Shown in pieces: positions 1 to 7,970 of a DNA stretch of 35,752 nt. The translations under genes and the position numbers were made by a program. Source of the DNA: an uncultured Chloroflexota bacterium (GTDB lineage: Bacteria > Chloroflexota > Anaerolineae > Anaerolineales > Villigracilaceae); NCBI GenBank assembly GCA_903914955.1, contig CAIWRB010000155.1, positions 1-35,752 of the forward strand. Reading direction: 5' to 3'. Below the pieces are notes generated by a model, which was given only the letters and a program-made list of their open reading frames with translations, ran no database searches and was not told where the DNA came from. Each line of letters starts with the position of its first letter. Positions within the stretch are counted from its first letter, which is position 1.

Positions 1-1
1 C

Positions 2-742
2 ACCTTTGTAAAGGGACAGATCATCCAAACCGACGCGACTACCGCTGAAATGGTTAAATTGATGGAAAATACGTACCGCGATGTGAACATTGCCATCGCC
101 AACGAGTTCTCGCGTCTCGCGGATAAATTCGGCGTGGATGTGTGGGAGGCGATTTCCATTGCGAACTTGCATCCGCGCGTAAAGATACTCAGCCCCGGAC
201 CCGGCGTCGGCGGACACTGCATCAGCGTAGATCCGTGGTTCTTTGTGGAAGCCGCGCCAGAAATCACTCCACTTATTTATCACTCAAGACAGGTGAATGA
301 TGCGCAACCGCATTTTGTTGTGGACACCGTGAAGCATGCGCTCGGCTCGCTTATAGGGAAAAAAATTGCAGCTCTCGGCCTGGCTTATAAACCAGACGTG
401 GACGATCTACGCGAAAGTCCCGCTAACGAAGTGGTGCAAATCCTCCAGCATGAAGGCGCACAAGTAAAAGCGTGGGAACCGTTCAAGCCTGATGCAAACA
501 TGCCTGGTATTGACATGGCATCCTCACTTGAAGCAGCGATCAAAGAGGCAGACGCGATCGTATTGTTGGTAAAGCATGCGGATTTCTTGAAGTTAAATCC
601 GCTTGAGATCGCGAAGAAAACATCCGCGCGTATTGTCGTTGATACTGTTAACGGTTGGAAAAAAGAAGCATGGGAAAACGCCGGATTTACACTATTCCGT
701 CTGGGCAAAAACAAATCGCCAATCGGAAATCGGAATTTGTAA
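2..742 (+). CDS. wecC: UDP-N-acetyl-D-mannosamine dehydrogenase, C-terminal part (5' truncated by window edge)
   Basis: This is the C-terminal 246 or so codons of a nucleotide-sugar dehydrogenase that oxidises the C6 alcohol of a UDP-sugar to a uronate with two NAD+. The frame is open to the window edge, and residues before the first Met (FVKGQIIQTDATTAE) already fit the family, so the gene starts outside. Visible features are the central helix with MVKLMENTYRDVNIAIANE, the active-site loop GPGVGGHCISVDPWFF with the catalytic Cys, and the C-terminal UDP-binding domain (GKKIAALGLAYKPDVDDLRE). The choice of UDP-ManNAc dehydrogenase rather than UDP-glucose dehydrogenase rests on the wecB gene that follows at once; together they would convert UDP-GlcNAc to UDP-ManNAcA for a surface polysaccharide. 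The Rossmann N-terminus is not in view. Confidence 0.88.
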   Translation, partial: TFVKGQIIQTDATTAEMVKLMENTYRDVNIAIANEFSRLADKFGVDVWEAISIANLHPRVKILSPGPGVGGHCISVDPWFFVEAAPEITPLIYHSRQVNDAQPHFVVDTVKHALGSLIGKKIAALGLAYKPDVDDLRESPANEVVQILQHEGAQVKAWEPFKPDANMPGIDMASSLEAAIKEADAIVLLVKHADFLKLNPLEIAKKTSARIVVDTVNGWKKEAWENAGFTLFRLGKNKSPIGNRNL

Positions 743-743
743 A

Positions 744-1871
744 TTGAAGATCCTCTCTGTATTTGGCACACGACCAGAAGCCGTGAAAATGGCACCGATT
801 GTCCGCTTGTTGAAGACAACCTCGGGAGTTGAAGCACGGGTTTGCGTCACCGCGCAGCATCGGCAAATGCTCGACCAGGTGCTGAAACTGTTTGAGATCA
901 ACACTGATTATGATCTTGACCTGATGCGCGAGAATCAATCTCTTGCGCAATTAAGCGCGGCCATCTTTACCAATCTCGATCCTGTATTTACAGATTTCAA
1001 ACCCGATTGGGTTTTGGCTCAGGGAGATACAACCACGGTCGCGATCACATCTCTGCTTGCATATTATCATCGCATCAAATTCGGGCATGTGGAAGCTGGA
1101 CTGCGCACACATGATAAATGGCAACCCTTCCCCGAGGAGATCAATCGCCGCGTGGCGGGTATAACAGCAGATATGCATTTCGCGCCGACAGAATGGTCAA
1201 AGCAAAATTTATTACGTGAAGGAATTGATGAAAGCATTATCGAGGTTACCGGGAACACTGTCATTGACGCTCTGCAACATGTATCAAAGCAAGAGGAACC
1301 AGTTGAGATCACTGAACTAATTGGGAGATTGCTTCGTCACTCCGCCCCTCAGAATAAGATGAATAAACTAATCCTCGTCACAGCCCACCGCCGCGAGAAT
1401 TTCGGAACGCCCATGGATGATATTTGTCATGCGTTGATCGAAATTGCAAAGCGTGGAGATGCCGAAATCGTGTATCCCGTCCATTTGAATCCGAATGTAC
1501 AGGAACCTGTTAACCGCCTGCTCAAAGGAGTGGATCACATCACGCTGCTGCCGCCATTAGATTATCTGCCGCTTGTCCATTTGATGAAACATGCTGCACT
1601 CATCCTGACGGATTCTGGTGGTATTCAAGAAGAAGCGCCAGCTTTTGGCATCCCGACTCTGGTATTACGCGATGTGACCGAACGCCCCGAGGGAGTAGCC
1701 GCAGGGACGCTCAAACTTGTTGGAACAGTAACCCGCCACATCGTTGAGGAAGCGGAGCGGCTTTTGGATCATCCAGCCGCTTATGCAGAAATGGCGAAAG
1801 CGGTCAATCCGTATGGTGACGGTCATGCGGCGGAGAAAATAATTCAGGTTCTTGTAGGTCACGAAAGATAA
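744..1871 (+). CDS. wecB: UDP-N-acetylglucosamine 2-epimerase (non-hydrolysing)
   Basis: The enzyme interconverts UDP-GlcNAc and UDP-ManNAc in the cytosol. The protein begins (L/M)KILSVFGTRPEAVKMAPIV, the family N-terminus, so I place the start at the TTG at 744, one base after the wecC stop; a longer in-frame reading from 603 would overlap wecC and is not needed. Other family signatures are VEAGLRTHDKWQPFPEEINRR, THRREN-like VTAHRRENFG, and LTDSGGIQEEAPAFGIPTLVLRDVTERPEG near the UDP-binding C-terminus. At 375 aa it has the normal family length. Start choice rests on homology: no clear Shine-Dalgarno is visible, consistent with translational coupling to wecC. Confidence 0.93.
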   Translation: MKILSVFGTRPEAVKMAPIVRLLKTTSGVEARVCVTAQHRQMLDQVLKLFEINTDYDLDLMRENQSLAQLSAAIFTNLDPVFTDFKPDWVLAQGDTTTVAITSLLAYYHRIKFGHVEAGLRTHDKWQPFPEEINRRVAGITADMHFAPTEWSKQNLLREGIDESIIEVTGNTVIDALQHVSKQEEPVEITELIGRLLRHSAPQNKMNKLILVTAHRRENFGTPMDDICHALIEIAKRGDAEIVYPVHLNPNVQEPVNRLLKGVDHITLLPPLDYLPLVHLMKHAALILTDSGGIQEEAPAFGIPTLVLRDVTERPEGVAAGTLKLVGTVTRHIVEEAERLLDHPAAYAEMAKAVNPYGDGHAAEKIIQVLVGHER

Positions 1872-1900
1872 AAAGTTAATGTAACTCATAAATTTCTGTG

Positions 1901-1906
1901 TATAAT
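1901..1906 (+). promoter_or_regulatory. Candidate -10 element with very short leader
   Basis: TATAAT lies 14 bp before the ATG at 1921, and there is no purine-rich Shine-Dalgarno between them. No convincing -35 is seen. If used, transcription would start about 8 nt before the ATG, giving an almost leaderless mRNA. Confidence 0.4.
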
Positions 1907-1920
1907 AAAAATACGAGATC

Positions 1921-2865
1921 ATGTTGCGCAAACTTTTTGCACTCTTCGCCGCGGTTTGTTTACTCAGCTCAAGTTGGGCATCTGTTCATGCGCAACAGAC
2001 GCAGACGATTAAGTTTTTCAGCGAGACCGGCCACAATGTCAAAGGGGATTTTCTAAAATTCTATAATAGCATTCCTAATGCAATTTATATTTATGGATAT
2101 CCAGTTACAGAAGAATTCAAGAGTAAAGACGGCAAAACGGCACAATATTTTCAGCGCGCCCGTTTTGAAATTCAAGTGGAACTCGATGGAAGCCAGCGCG
2201 TAGTTCTCACTCCGCTTGGCAGCAAAACATATACGACGAGCGGGCCACTAAACATTAATAATTCATTTGCCTGCCGCACTTATTCAGAAACAGGATTTTC
2301 AGTTTGCCTTGCCTTCCTTGAATTCTTCGATCATTATGGCGGAGTGGCGCAGTTCGGTTATCCGATATCGGGGTTTGAATATCATGAAAATAAACTGGTT
2401 CAGTATTTTGAAAAGGCGCGTTTGGAATGGCAGCCGTGGAAAATTGAAGGCCAGCGCGTTGTGGTTTCTGACCTGGGGCGCATTTACTTTGATAAACTCC
2501 GCGAAGATCCGGCGCTGCTGCAGCAAGTCAAACCGCTCGATAACACCATTCAAACCGTTACTCATTTACAAGCACATGCATTTGTCTTGAAAGCCGTCAC
2601 GCTAGCCGCTGATTCGCAACAGGTATTTATCACCGTACAAGATCAGACGCTCCAGCCGGTAGCCAATGTAAATTGTAGTGCATCCGTTCACTGGGCAGAT
2701 GGACATGTAGATTCAAACGCCATCTCAACAAATTCCAACGGTGTCGGTTTGGCCGCGCTCACATTCACAAACCAACCTCAGGGAAGCTCCATCAACATCG
2801 ATGTGGCATGCGTTTCCAATAACCTGAGTGCGAACACAAAAACATCTTTTAGAATTTGGTATTAG
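1921..2865 (+). CDS. Secreted protein with two GYP...QYF-x-(K/R)AR repeats and C-terminal Ig-like domain
   Basis: A 314-aa exported protein with a clear Sec signal peptide (MLRKLFALFAAVCLLSSS...VHAQQ; cleavage probably after A-Q-A type context near residue 24). Two copies of a repeat follow: about residues 28-85 (FLKFYNSIPNAIYIYGYPV ... AQYFQRARFEIQ) and 115-175 (FLEFFDHYGGVAQFGYPIS ... LVQYFEKARLEWQ). Each copy has a G-Y-P turn and a (V/A)QYF-x-(K/R)AR strand. Such repeats recur in secreted proteins of Chloroflexota, and a distant relation to LGFP-type cell-surface repeats is possible. The last 100 residues look like an Ig-like or carboxypeptidase-regulatory beta-sandwich (VFITVQDQTLQPVANVNC ... 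SNGVGLAALTF). Function is unknown; an extracellular binding role is only a guess. The gene runs convergently into the minus-strand flavoprotein 6 bp downstream. Confidence 0.75.
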   Translation: MLRKLFALFAAVCLLSSSWASVHAQQTQTIKFFSETGHNVKGDFLKFYNSIPNAIYIYGYPVTEEFKSKDGKTAQYFQRARFEIQVELDGSQRVVLTPLGSKTYTTSGPLNINNSFACRTYSETGFSVCLAFLEFFDHYGGVAQFGYPISGFEYHENKLVQYFEKARLEWQPWKIEGQRVVVSDLGRIYFDKLREDPALLQQVKPLDNTIQTVTHLQAHAFVLKAVTLAADSQQVFITVQDQTLQPVANVNCSASVHWADGHVDSNAISTNSNGVGLAALTFTNQPQGSSINIDVACVSNNLSANTKTSFRIWY

Positions 2866-2871
2866 GCTTCA

Positions 2872-3579
2872 CTACTTCAACTCCCCCATCGCGAACACTG
2901 GCCCATCTTTACAGATCATCTTCCATTCGTGGCGGATGGTCAACGCGCAGATGCCGCATTCTGCGAGCGCGCCGCACGGCATGGGAGCGCGGACTAAAAC
3001 CTGCGCTTCGCGCGCCGACTTCGCCTGTCCGATTTTCCCAAGCATTTCTTTCAGCTGATTCAAATTCTCGCGCGCCACATCGAACGCGGCATAATCTGCC
3101 CATTGATAAATATCCAGCATGGCTTGTAAAGGTTGCACTTCCACAGTTTCAGGAATATCTTCGACTGCGAAGTTGGAAACGAGAACCACTTCGGCGGCTT
3201 GTTTTAGCGCAATGGATATCAAACCGCGCAATCGCGCAGGCGACTCATCAAATGCGATCAATGCCACTTTGCGTGCAAATTCCGGGACCGAGAATCCATG
3301 CCCGAGCGGGCCGCGTAAATGGAGGCGCGCACCGGGATTCCACGCTGAATCCGTCAGCGGGGCGGAGCGAAATCCATTTGGCGCAGAGTCGCTGAAGAAA
3401 ACAGGAACTGCTAGAGGAGAGTCAGATCCGTGCGCGTGGGCAAGCAAATATTGCCCGGGAGATGGAATCAATTCGGGCGGGCAAATGATCCAAGCGCTGG
3501 AATTCAAATAAATCTCATGCAGTTGCCCTTCACCTATTTTCATAGGAGAAATGTTAACACGCATCTGGGGCATAGGCAA
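2872..3579 (-). CDS. Dihydroorotate dehydrogenase electron-transfer subunit-like (PyrK-type) Fe-S flavoprotein
   Basis: A 235-aa protein of the ferredoxin-reductase fold with a C-terminal [2Fe-2S] domain of the PyrK kind. The C-terminal cysteines are PCGALAECGICAL followed by ICKDGPVF, spacing C-x5-C-x2-C-x11-C, and CKDGPVF is a hallmark of the DHODB Fe-S domain. The middle has a nucleotide-binding style segment (LRGPLGHGFSVPEFARKVALIAF). I do not see the usual FAD-contacting R-x-Y-S motif in the N-terminal barrel, so FAD use is less certain. No pyrD lies in the window, so the redox partner is unknown. The start is uncertain: ATGs at 3579, 3561 and 3543 are possible and none has a good ribosome binding site. 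It is divergent from the SPFH gene, with about 40 bp between them. Confidence 0.7.
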   Translation of the reverse strand: MPMPQMRVNISPMKIGEGQLHEIYLNSSAWIICPPELIPSPGQYLLAHAHGSDSPLAVPVFFSDSAPNGFRSAPLTDSAWNPGARLHLRGPLGHGFSVPEFARKVALIAFDESPARLRGLISIALKQAAEVVLVSNFAVEDIPETVEVQPLQAMLDIYQWADYAAFDVARENLNQLKEMLGKIGQAKSAREAQVLVRAPMPCGALAECGICALTIRHEWKMICKDGPVFAMGELK

Positions 3580-3618
3580 GAGAGTTATAATTATGAAAAT
3601 TATGTTTCGGAGGAAACC

Positions 3619-4668
3619 ATGAATATTTCGACTTTACTTCAGGGGATTGCATCCTTTGCCTGGATCGGGTTTATCGGCGTGTTAATTATGATCTTCATGC
3701 GCGCCAGCCGCAATCAACCGGCAAAGGGATTAAGTTCACTCGTAATTGTTTTGCTCGTTGTGGCAATTTTGTTGACCACGGCAGGCGCCGGGCTTGTATT
3801 CCTGCAAGCCAATGAATATGGCGTGGTGATCTCAGCGTTTGCGCCAAAGGGTTATCGCGATGTAGCGTTGACCCCGGGTCTGCATTGGATCATTCCGTTT
3901 GTGGAGAGCGTGCAAAAATATTCGGTTGCGCAGCAAACATATACAATGTCTTCTGCAACCGGCGAGGGAGCAGTAACCGGTGATGATTCCATTCAAGCGC
4001 GCACAAAAGACGGCCAGCAGGTCTTCATTGACGCTTCCGTTATTTACAAACCGGATTCCACGCAGATCATTCAACTCCATATAAACTGGCAGGGCCGTTA
4101 TGAAGAGATGGTAGTACGACCCGTATCGCGCGCGGCCATCCGCAATGCAGTTTCACAATTTGGCGTGGAGGAACTGGTCAGCACGAAACGCGCTGAGCTG
4201 GAGCTGGCAATCCGTACAGAGATCGAAACAAAGCTGAAAGCCAATAACGTTACCATGTCCGATTTCCTGATGCGTAATATTAGCTTTAGCCCTGAGTATG
4301 CCACGGCAGTCGAACAAAAACAAATTGCTGAACAGCAGGCGCAACAGGCAAAATTCGTTGTAGAGTCAAAGAAGCAGGAAGCTGAGCAAGCCCGCCAAAC
4401 CGCACAAGGTCAGGCAGATGCGACGGTGATCGCAGCGAAAGGTGCGGCAGAGTCAGCAGTCATTGCGGCCAAGGGCGCGGCAGAAGCGCGTCTGGTTCAA
4501 GCCGATGCCGAAGCAAAAGCCAATAACTTGCTCTCCCAATCACTCACATCCACGCTCTTGCAATATCAATATATTTTAAAACTTGCCCCTGGTGTGCAGA
4601 CAATCTTTATTCCAAGCGGCAATCAATTCATCCTGCCGCTGCCAAACACGACAGTGCCAGGTCAATAA
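3619..4668 (+). CDS. SPFH/Band 7 (prohibitin-like) membrane protein
   Basis: A 349-aa membrane scaffold protein of the stomatin/prohibitin/flotillin superfamily. The start at 3619 has an excellent ribosome binding site (CGGAGGAAACC). There are two N-terminal membrane segments (about residues 12-30 IGFIGVLIMIFM and 45-65 LVIVLLVVAILLTTAGAGLVFL), then the SPFH domain (NEYGVVISAFAPKGYRDVALTPGLHWIIPF, about 70-240). After it comes an Ala/Glu/Gln-rich coiled coil (about 245-310), with the tandem near-repeat VIAAKGAAESAVIAAKGAAEA, and a hydrophobic C-terminal tail. Family members oligomerise into large rings that organise membranes and sometimes bind FtsH-type proteases. No partner is encoded nearby. 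A longer in-frame reading from 3430 lacks family similarity and was not used. Confidence 0.85.
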   Translation: MNISTLLQGIASFAWIGFIGVLIMIFMRASRNQPAKGLSSLVIVLLVVAILLTTAGAGLVFLQANEYGVVISAFAPKGYRDVALTPGLHWIIPFVESVQKYSVAQQTYTMSSATGEGAVTGDDSIQARTKDGQQVFIDASVIYKPDSTQIIQLHINWQGRYEEMVVRPVSRAAIRNAVSQFGVEELVSTKRAELELAIRTEIETKLKANNVTMSDFLMRNISFSPEYATAVEQKQIAEQQAQQAKFVVESKKQEAEQARQTAQGQADATVIAAKGAAESAVIAAKGAAEARLVQADAEAKANNLLSQSLTSTLLQYQYILKLAPGVQTIFIPSGNQFILPLPNTTVPGQ

Positions 4669-4698
4669 ATAAATAAATCAACTTTGATCGTTTGAAAT

Positions 4699-4707
4699 TG
4701 GTACAAT
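4699..4707 (+). promoter_or_regulatory. Candidate extended -10 promoter for the selD operon
   Basis: TGGTACAAT matches the extended -10 pattern TGnTAnAAT and lies upstream of selD in the only sizeable gap before this operon. No good -35 is present, as is common for extended -10 promoters. The predicted start of transcription falls inside the hairpin at 4705-4746. Confidence 0.4.
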
Positions 4708-4746
4708 AGTGACCAGTCGCCAGAAAAACTGGTACTGGTCACTATT
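4705..4746 (+). repeat. Intergenic palindrome built from heptad-like AGTGACC/GGTCACT units
   Basis: A 13-bp perfect stem (4705-4717 with 4734-4746) is topped by a second 4-bp stem (CCAG/CTGG) around an AAAAA loop. There is no T-run after it, so it is not a convincing terminator. The arms contain the same xxTxACT/AGTxACC units seen between the tRNA genes and inside leuS. Confidence 0.7.
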
Positions 4747-4762
4747 TAATTTTGGAGATGAA

Positions 4763-5824
4763 ATGCCGATCCCACAAACTGGACGCGATATCCGCCTGAC
4801 GACTCTTTCCGCCTGCGCTGGCTGAGCATCCAAATTAAGCGCCGATACGCTGACGCAGGTTCTGCGTCCCCTAAAAAATATCTTTGATCCCGCGCTCTAT
4901 CCGGACTTGTTGGTGGGTCTCTCCACACCGGACGACGCGGCTGTTTGGCGTTTAAGCGAAGACAAAGCCATCGTGGTGACCACGGATTTTTTCACGCCGG
5001 TAGTTGATACTCCCTTTGAATACGGAGCCATCGCGGCCGCGAACAGCCTCTCAGATGTGTACGCAATGGGCGGACAACCTTTCCTCGCATTGAACATCGC
5101 CGCATTACCGGATGATCTGCCTTTGGAAATTTCCAGCGAGATCTTACGCGGCGGCGCTGAAAAAGCACGCCATGCCGGAGTTGTAATTGCCGGCGGGCAT
5201 ACGATCAAAGACAATGAACCAAAATACGGCCTCGTAGTGATCGGATTTGTTGATCCGCGCAAGATGATCAACAAAGGCGGATTGAAAATTGGTGACGCGC
5301 TCATCCTCACAAAACCTCTCGGCGGTGGCGTGACAACTACCGCGATCAAACAAGAGAAAGCTTCAGAACGACATATAAAAGAAGTTATCCAATGGATGTC
5401 GCGCTTGAACAAAACTGCAGGGGCACTCGCCACTGAATTTGATCTGCGCGGCGGAACGGATATTACAGGCTTCGGTCTGCTCGGTCATGGCATGGAAATG
5501 GCGGATGCATCCAAAGTTATGTTATCCATTGAAAATTCAAAACTTCCATTATTAAGCGGCGCACATAGTTACGCAAAAATGGGAATTTTCCCCGGCGGCG
5601 CGTTTGACAATAAAAATCATTTAGACAAAAAAGTTCGTTTTGACGAGGATATAGAGGAGACTGATCAAATGCTTCTTTTCGATCCGCAAACCAGCGGCGG
5701 ATTATTGCTCGGTGTTCCGCAGGAAAAGCTGGAGGCGTTCAAAAAACGTGCCGACGAATTAAATCAACCAGCTTGGGTGATCGGTGAAGTCCGCGCAGGG
5801 AATGGAATCGAGGTTCGGTCATAA
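4763..5824 (+). CDS. selD: Selenide, water dikinase, itself a selenoprotein (Sec at codon 21, UGA 4823-4825)
   Basis: SelD makes selenophosphate from selenide and ATP, the selenium donor for Sec-tRNA and selenouridine. The complete gene starts at ATG 4763 (GGAG five bases upstream) and reads LTTLSACAG-U-ASKLSADTLTQVL. The in-frame TGA at 4823-4825 sits exactly where the family has its catalytic Cys or Sec, two or three residues before the conserved Lys. Reading on in the same frame gives a full SelD of 353 residues: STPDDAAVW, TTDFFTPVVDTPFEYGAIAAANSLSDVYAMGG, GGHTIKDNEPKYG, TDITGFGLLGHG and DPQTSGGLL. A caller that treats TGA as stop would begin at the TTG at 4907 and lose the glycine-rich N-terminus with the active-site residue. 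selD is the first gene of a packed operon; its stop overlaps the next start by one base. Confidence 0.93.
4826..4868 (+). promoter_or_regulatory. bSECIS-like hairpin directing UGA recoding in selD
   Basis: Directly downstream of the UGA, GACGCAG (4852-4858) pairs perfectly with CTGCGTC (4862-4868) around a 3-base GTT loop. The loop G is 34 nt after the UGA, inside the distance window known for bacterial SECIS elements, whose small apical loop typically starts with G-U. SelB binding is inferred, not shown. Confidence 0.7.
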
Positions 5825-5973
5825 TGTTCCGCATCGGCGTATTGGAATTAGGGCTCACTTGTGGATTACTTTTTCTAGTACTCTTCATCCCGATCATTGT
5901 GTCACGTTTTTATGCACGCGTGGATAAGCGCTTGAAGAATATCGAAAACAAGATCGATAAAAAAAAGAAATGA
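5824..5973 (+). CDS. Small single-span membrane protein, 49 aa
   Basis: The ATG overlaps the selD stop (TAATG) and the stop overlaps the next start (ATGATC), so the ORF fills the space between selD and the deaminase exactly, which argues that it is translated. The protein has a hydrophobic helix (about residues 7-27, LELGLTCGLLFLVLFIPIIV) followed by a basic, probably coiled, cytosolic tail ending IENKIDKKKK. I do not recognise a family. It may be a membrane tether or a small accessory protein; nothing in the sequence decides this. Confidence 0.65.
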   Translation: MFRIGVLELGLTCGLLFLVLFIPIIVSRFYARVDKRLKNIENKIDKKKK

Positions 5974-6623
5974 TCATGTGGGAAACTCTTGGATATCCTT
6001 GGCAAGCCGCGCTTGAAATGGCATGGGAAGCTTATTGCAGCAGAACAATTCCGATCGGTGCTGTGATCGCGGACGCGGAAGGAAATATCTACGCACGCGG
6101 GCGCAATCGCATCATGGATACAACCGCGCCAGATAATCAAGTTTGTGCCAATGAACTGGCTCACGCAGAGCTCAATGCGTTGTTAGCGTTGAAGTTGGAT
6201 TACGATGAATGTAAAGCAAAAAATGTTGCACTTTACACGACCATGGAACCATGTCCGCTATGCATGGGAGCGGTGTATATGTCAGATGTAAAAACGCTCC
6301 ATTACGCGGCGCATGATCCATGGGCGGGGAGCACGAATCTATTAGGAACAACTCCTTATCTCAGTCGAAAGAACTTTAAGGTCATTGCGCCATTTGACCC
6401 GGTATTGGAAGACTGTCTTTCCGCGCTTTGTGTTGAGTCGGAGATTCAAAGACGCGGCGAAAGCATCCTATCCTCCCGCTTTTATGACCTATTGCGTAAA
6501 ACTCTGCCGAACGCCGTGGAAAAAGGCATCGTGCTTTATCACTCAGGTGAATTACGTAAAAAACAAAAAGCAGAATTGCCTGCAAATCAGGTCTTTGATT
6601 GGCTAGCACATCAGGTACAATAA
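5970..6623 (+). CDS. Zinc-dependent nucleoside/cytidine deaminase family protein
   Basis: A 217-aa member of the CMP/dCMP/guanine/tRNA-adenosine deaminase superfamily. The zinc site is complete: HAE in NELAHAELNALLAL (about residue 65) and PCxxC in TTMEPCPLCMGAVYMS (about 96). The protein is about 50 residues longer than TadA; the extra C-terminal helices (VLEDCLSALCVESEIQRRGE onwards) set it apart, so a free nucleoside or base is a likelier substrate than tRNA, though this is inference. The initiator ATG overlaps the preceding small gene by 4 nt; a second Met lies two codons on. It is part of the selD operon. Confidence 0.8.
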   Translation: MIMWETLGYPWQAALEMAWEAYCSRTIPIGAVIADAEGNIYARGRNRIMDTTAPDNQVCANELAHAELNALLALKLDYDECKAKNVALYTTMEPCPLCMGAVYMSDVKTLHYAAHDPWAGSTNLLGTTPYLSRKNFKVIAPFDPVLEDCLSALCVESEIQRRGESILSSRFYDLLRKTLPNAVEKGIVLYHSGELRKKQKAELPANQVFDWLAHQVQ

Positions 6624-6656
6624 GAAAAGAAAAAGAGAAATCAATTAAAAACAACC

Positions 6657-7970
6657 ATGTCTGAAATCCCCATAGAAACTAATTTTAGCGGCGGTCTGAT
6701 CGCAATAGCCATTTTGCTGTTATTAAACGGCGTGCTCGCCATGGCAGAAACAGCCCTCTTGTCGGTAAGAAAATCCCGCCTGCAAAACCAATTCAACAAA
6801 GGGGATGTAAAAGCGGGCATCGTCCTCAAGTTGACAGAGAATCCCAATCAATTCCTATCTGTGATCCAGATCGGAATCACATCTATTGACCTGCTGATCG
6901 GTGCTCTGACAGCCGCAACACTTGGAGTATGGATCAACATGGAACTGGATAGATTTCCAGTTCTCGCCCCATACAGCGGGATCATCAGTATTGTGATCGG
7001 CGTTCTACCGGTCACATATCTTTCGCTTGTGCTCGGAGAACTGGTTCCGAAACGACTGGCATTGCGTGACCCTGAAGGTGTATCAGCAATGGTTGCTGGT
7101 TCCATGTCATTCTTTGCAAAGCTGTTCTCACCGTTTGTAAAACTTCTTAGTTTTTCGACTGAAGCGATCTTAAAACTAATGGGAGTCAAAGCAAGCGAAG
7201 AACCACCCGTCACGGAAGAAGAAATTCATCTATTGATCAACCAGGGAAAACAAGCCGGGGTCTTCGAAGAAGCAGAACAGGATATGGTCGAGGGAATTTT
7301 CAGCCTCGGCGATTCGCGTGTCTATTCATTGATGACACCGCGCACCGATCTGGTCTGGCTGGATATCACAGACTCGATCGATGAGATCCGTAAAAAAATT
7401 GCGGAATGTCCATTTTCGCGTTTTCCTGTCAGACAGGATTCTCTTGAAACGATACTGGGTATTGTCAAATCACGCGACCTATTGGTTGAAAGTTTATCAG
7501 GCAAGGAAATTGATCTAAACACCTTGCTCAAGCCCGCGTTTTTCATTCCTGAAACCATGTTCGCTTCACGCGCGCTGGAACTCTTCAAAGAAAAGAACAC
7601 TGAATTACTTCTCGTTGTTGATGAGTTCGGCGGCTTGCAAGGCCTGCTTACTATCAATGATATTCTGGAAGAGATCGTCGGGGCGATGGAATTTGAAGAA
7701 CCGCAAGCTACTCAAAGACAGGATGGTTCGTGGCTGTTGGACGGCATGTTGGAAGTGGATGAGTTCAAGGAATTATTTGAATTCGCCACACTTCCGCATG
7801 AAGATGAATATGAAACATTAAGTGGATTCGTCATGACCTCCCTTGGTCGGGTGCCGCAAGCCTCCGACAACTTTGAGTGGAATGGCTTCCGCTTTGAAGT
7901 GATGGATATGGATGGCCGCCGGGTTGATAAGGTGCTGGTCATTCTTCTTCCCAAGCTACAAACCAAATGA
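6657..7970 (+). CDS. CNNM/HlyC-CorC family membrane protein with paired CBS domains
   Basis: A 437-aa protein in the usual order for this family. A DUF21/CNNM transmembrane domain (about 1-185; NGVLAMAETALLSVRKSRL and the VLGELVPKRLALRDPE signature) comes first. A CBS pair follows (about 205-335; VYSLMTPRTDLVWLD, FSRFPVRQDS, LLLVVDEFGGLQGLLTINDILEEIVG), then a C-terminal CorC_HlyC domain (about 350-435). Family members are linked to Mg2+/Co2+ extrusion or divalent-cation homeostasis; the old hemolysin label is not informative. It starts 33 nt after the deaminase, and its stop overlaps the next start by 4 nt. Confidence 0.88.
   Translation: MSEIPIETNFSGGLIAIAILLLLNGVLAMAETALLSVRKSRLQNQFNKGDVKAGIVLKLTENPNQFLSVIQIGITSIDLLIGALTAATLGVWINMELDRFPVLAPYSGIISIVIGVLPVTYLSLVLGELVPKRLALRDPEGVSAMVAGSMSFFAKLFSPFVKLLSFSTEAILKLMGVKASEEPPVTEEEIHLLINQGKQAGVFEEAEQDMVEGIFSLGDSRVYSLMTPRTDLVWLDITDSIDEIRKKIAECPFSRFPVRQDSLETILGIVKSRDLLVESLSGKEIDLNTLLKPAFFIPETMFASRALELFKEKNTELLLVVDEFGGLQGLLTINDILEEIVGAMEFEEPQATQRQDGSWLLDGMLEVDEFKELFEFATLPHEDEYETLSGFVMTSLGRVPQASDNFEWNGFRFEVMDMDGRRVDKVLVILLPKLQTK

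Noticed and set aside
603-743. WecB start at 603 overlapping wecC
   Set aside because: The extra residues are an alternate-frame reading of wecC. Family similarity begins at the TTG at 744.
4705-4746. Terminator between the SPFH gene and selD
   Set aside because: The hairpin is strong but has no T-run on either strand; better seen as a heptad-derived repeat.
4907-5824. SelD as a 305-aa protein starting at TTG 4907
   Set aside because: It lacks the catalytic segment and an SD. The frame upstream is homologous to SelD through the TGA.
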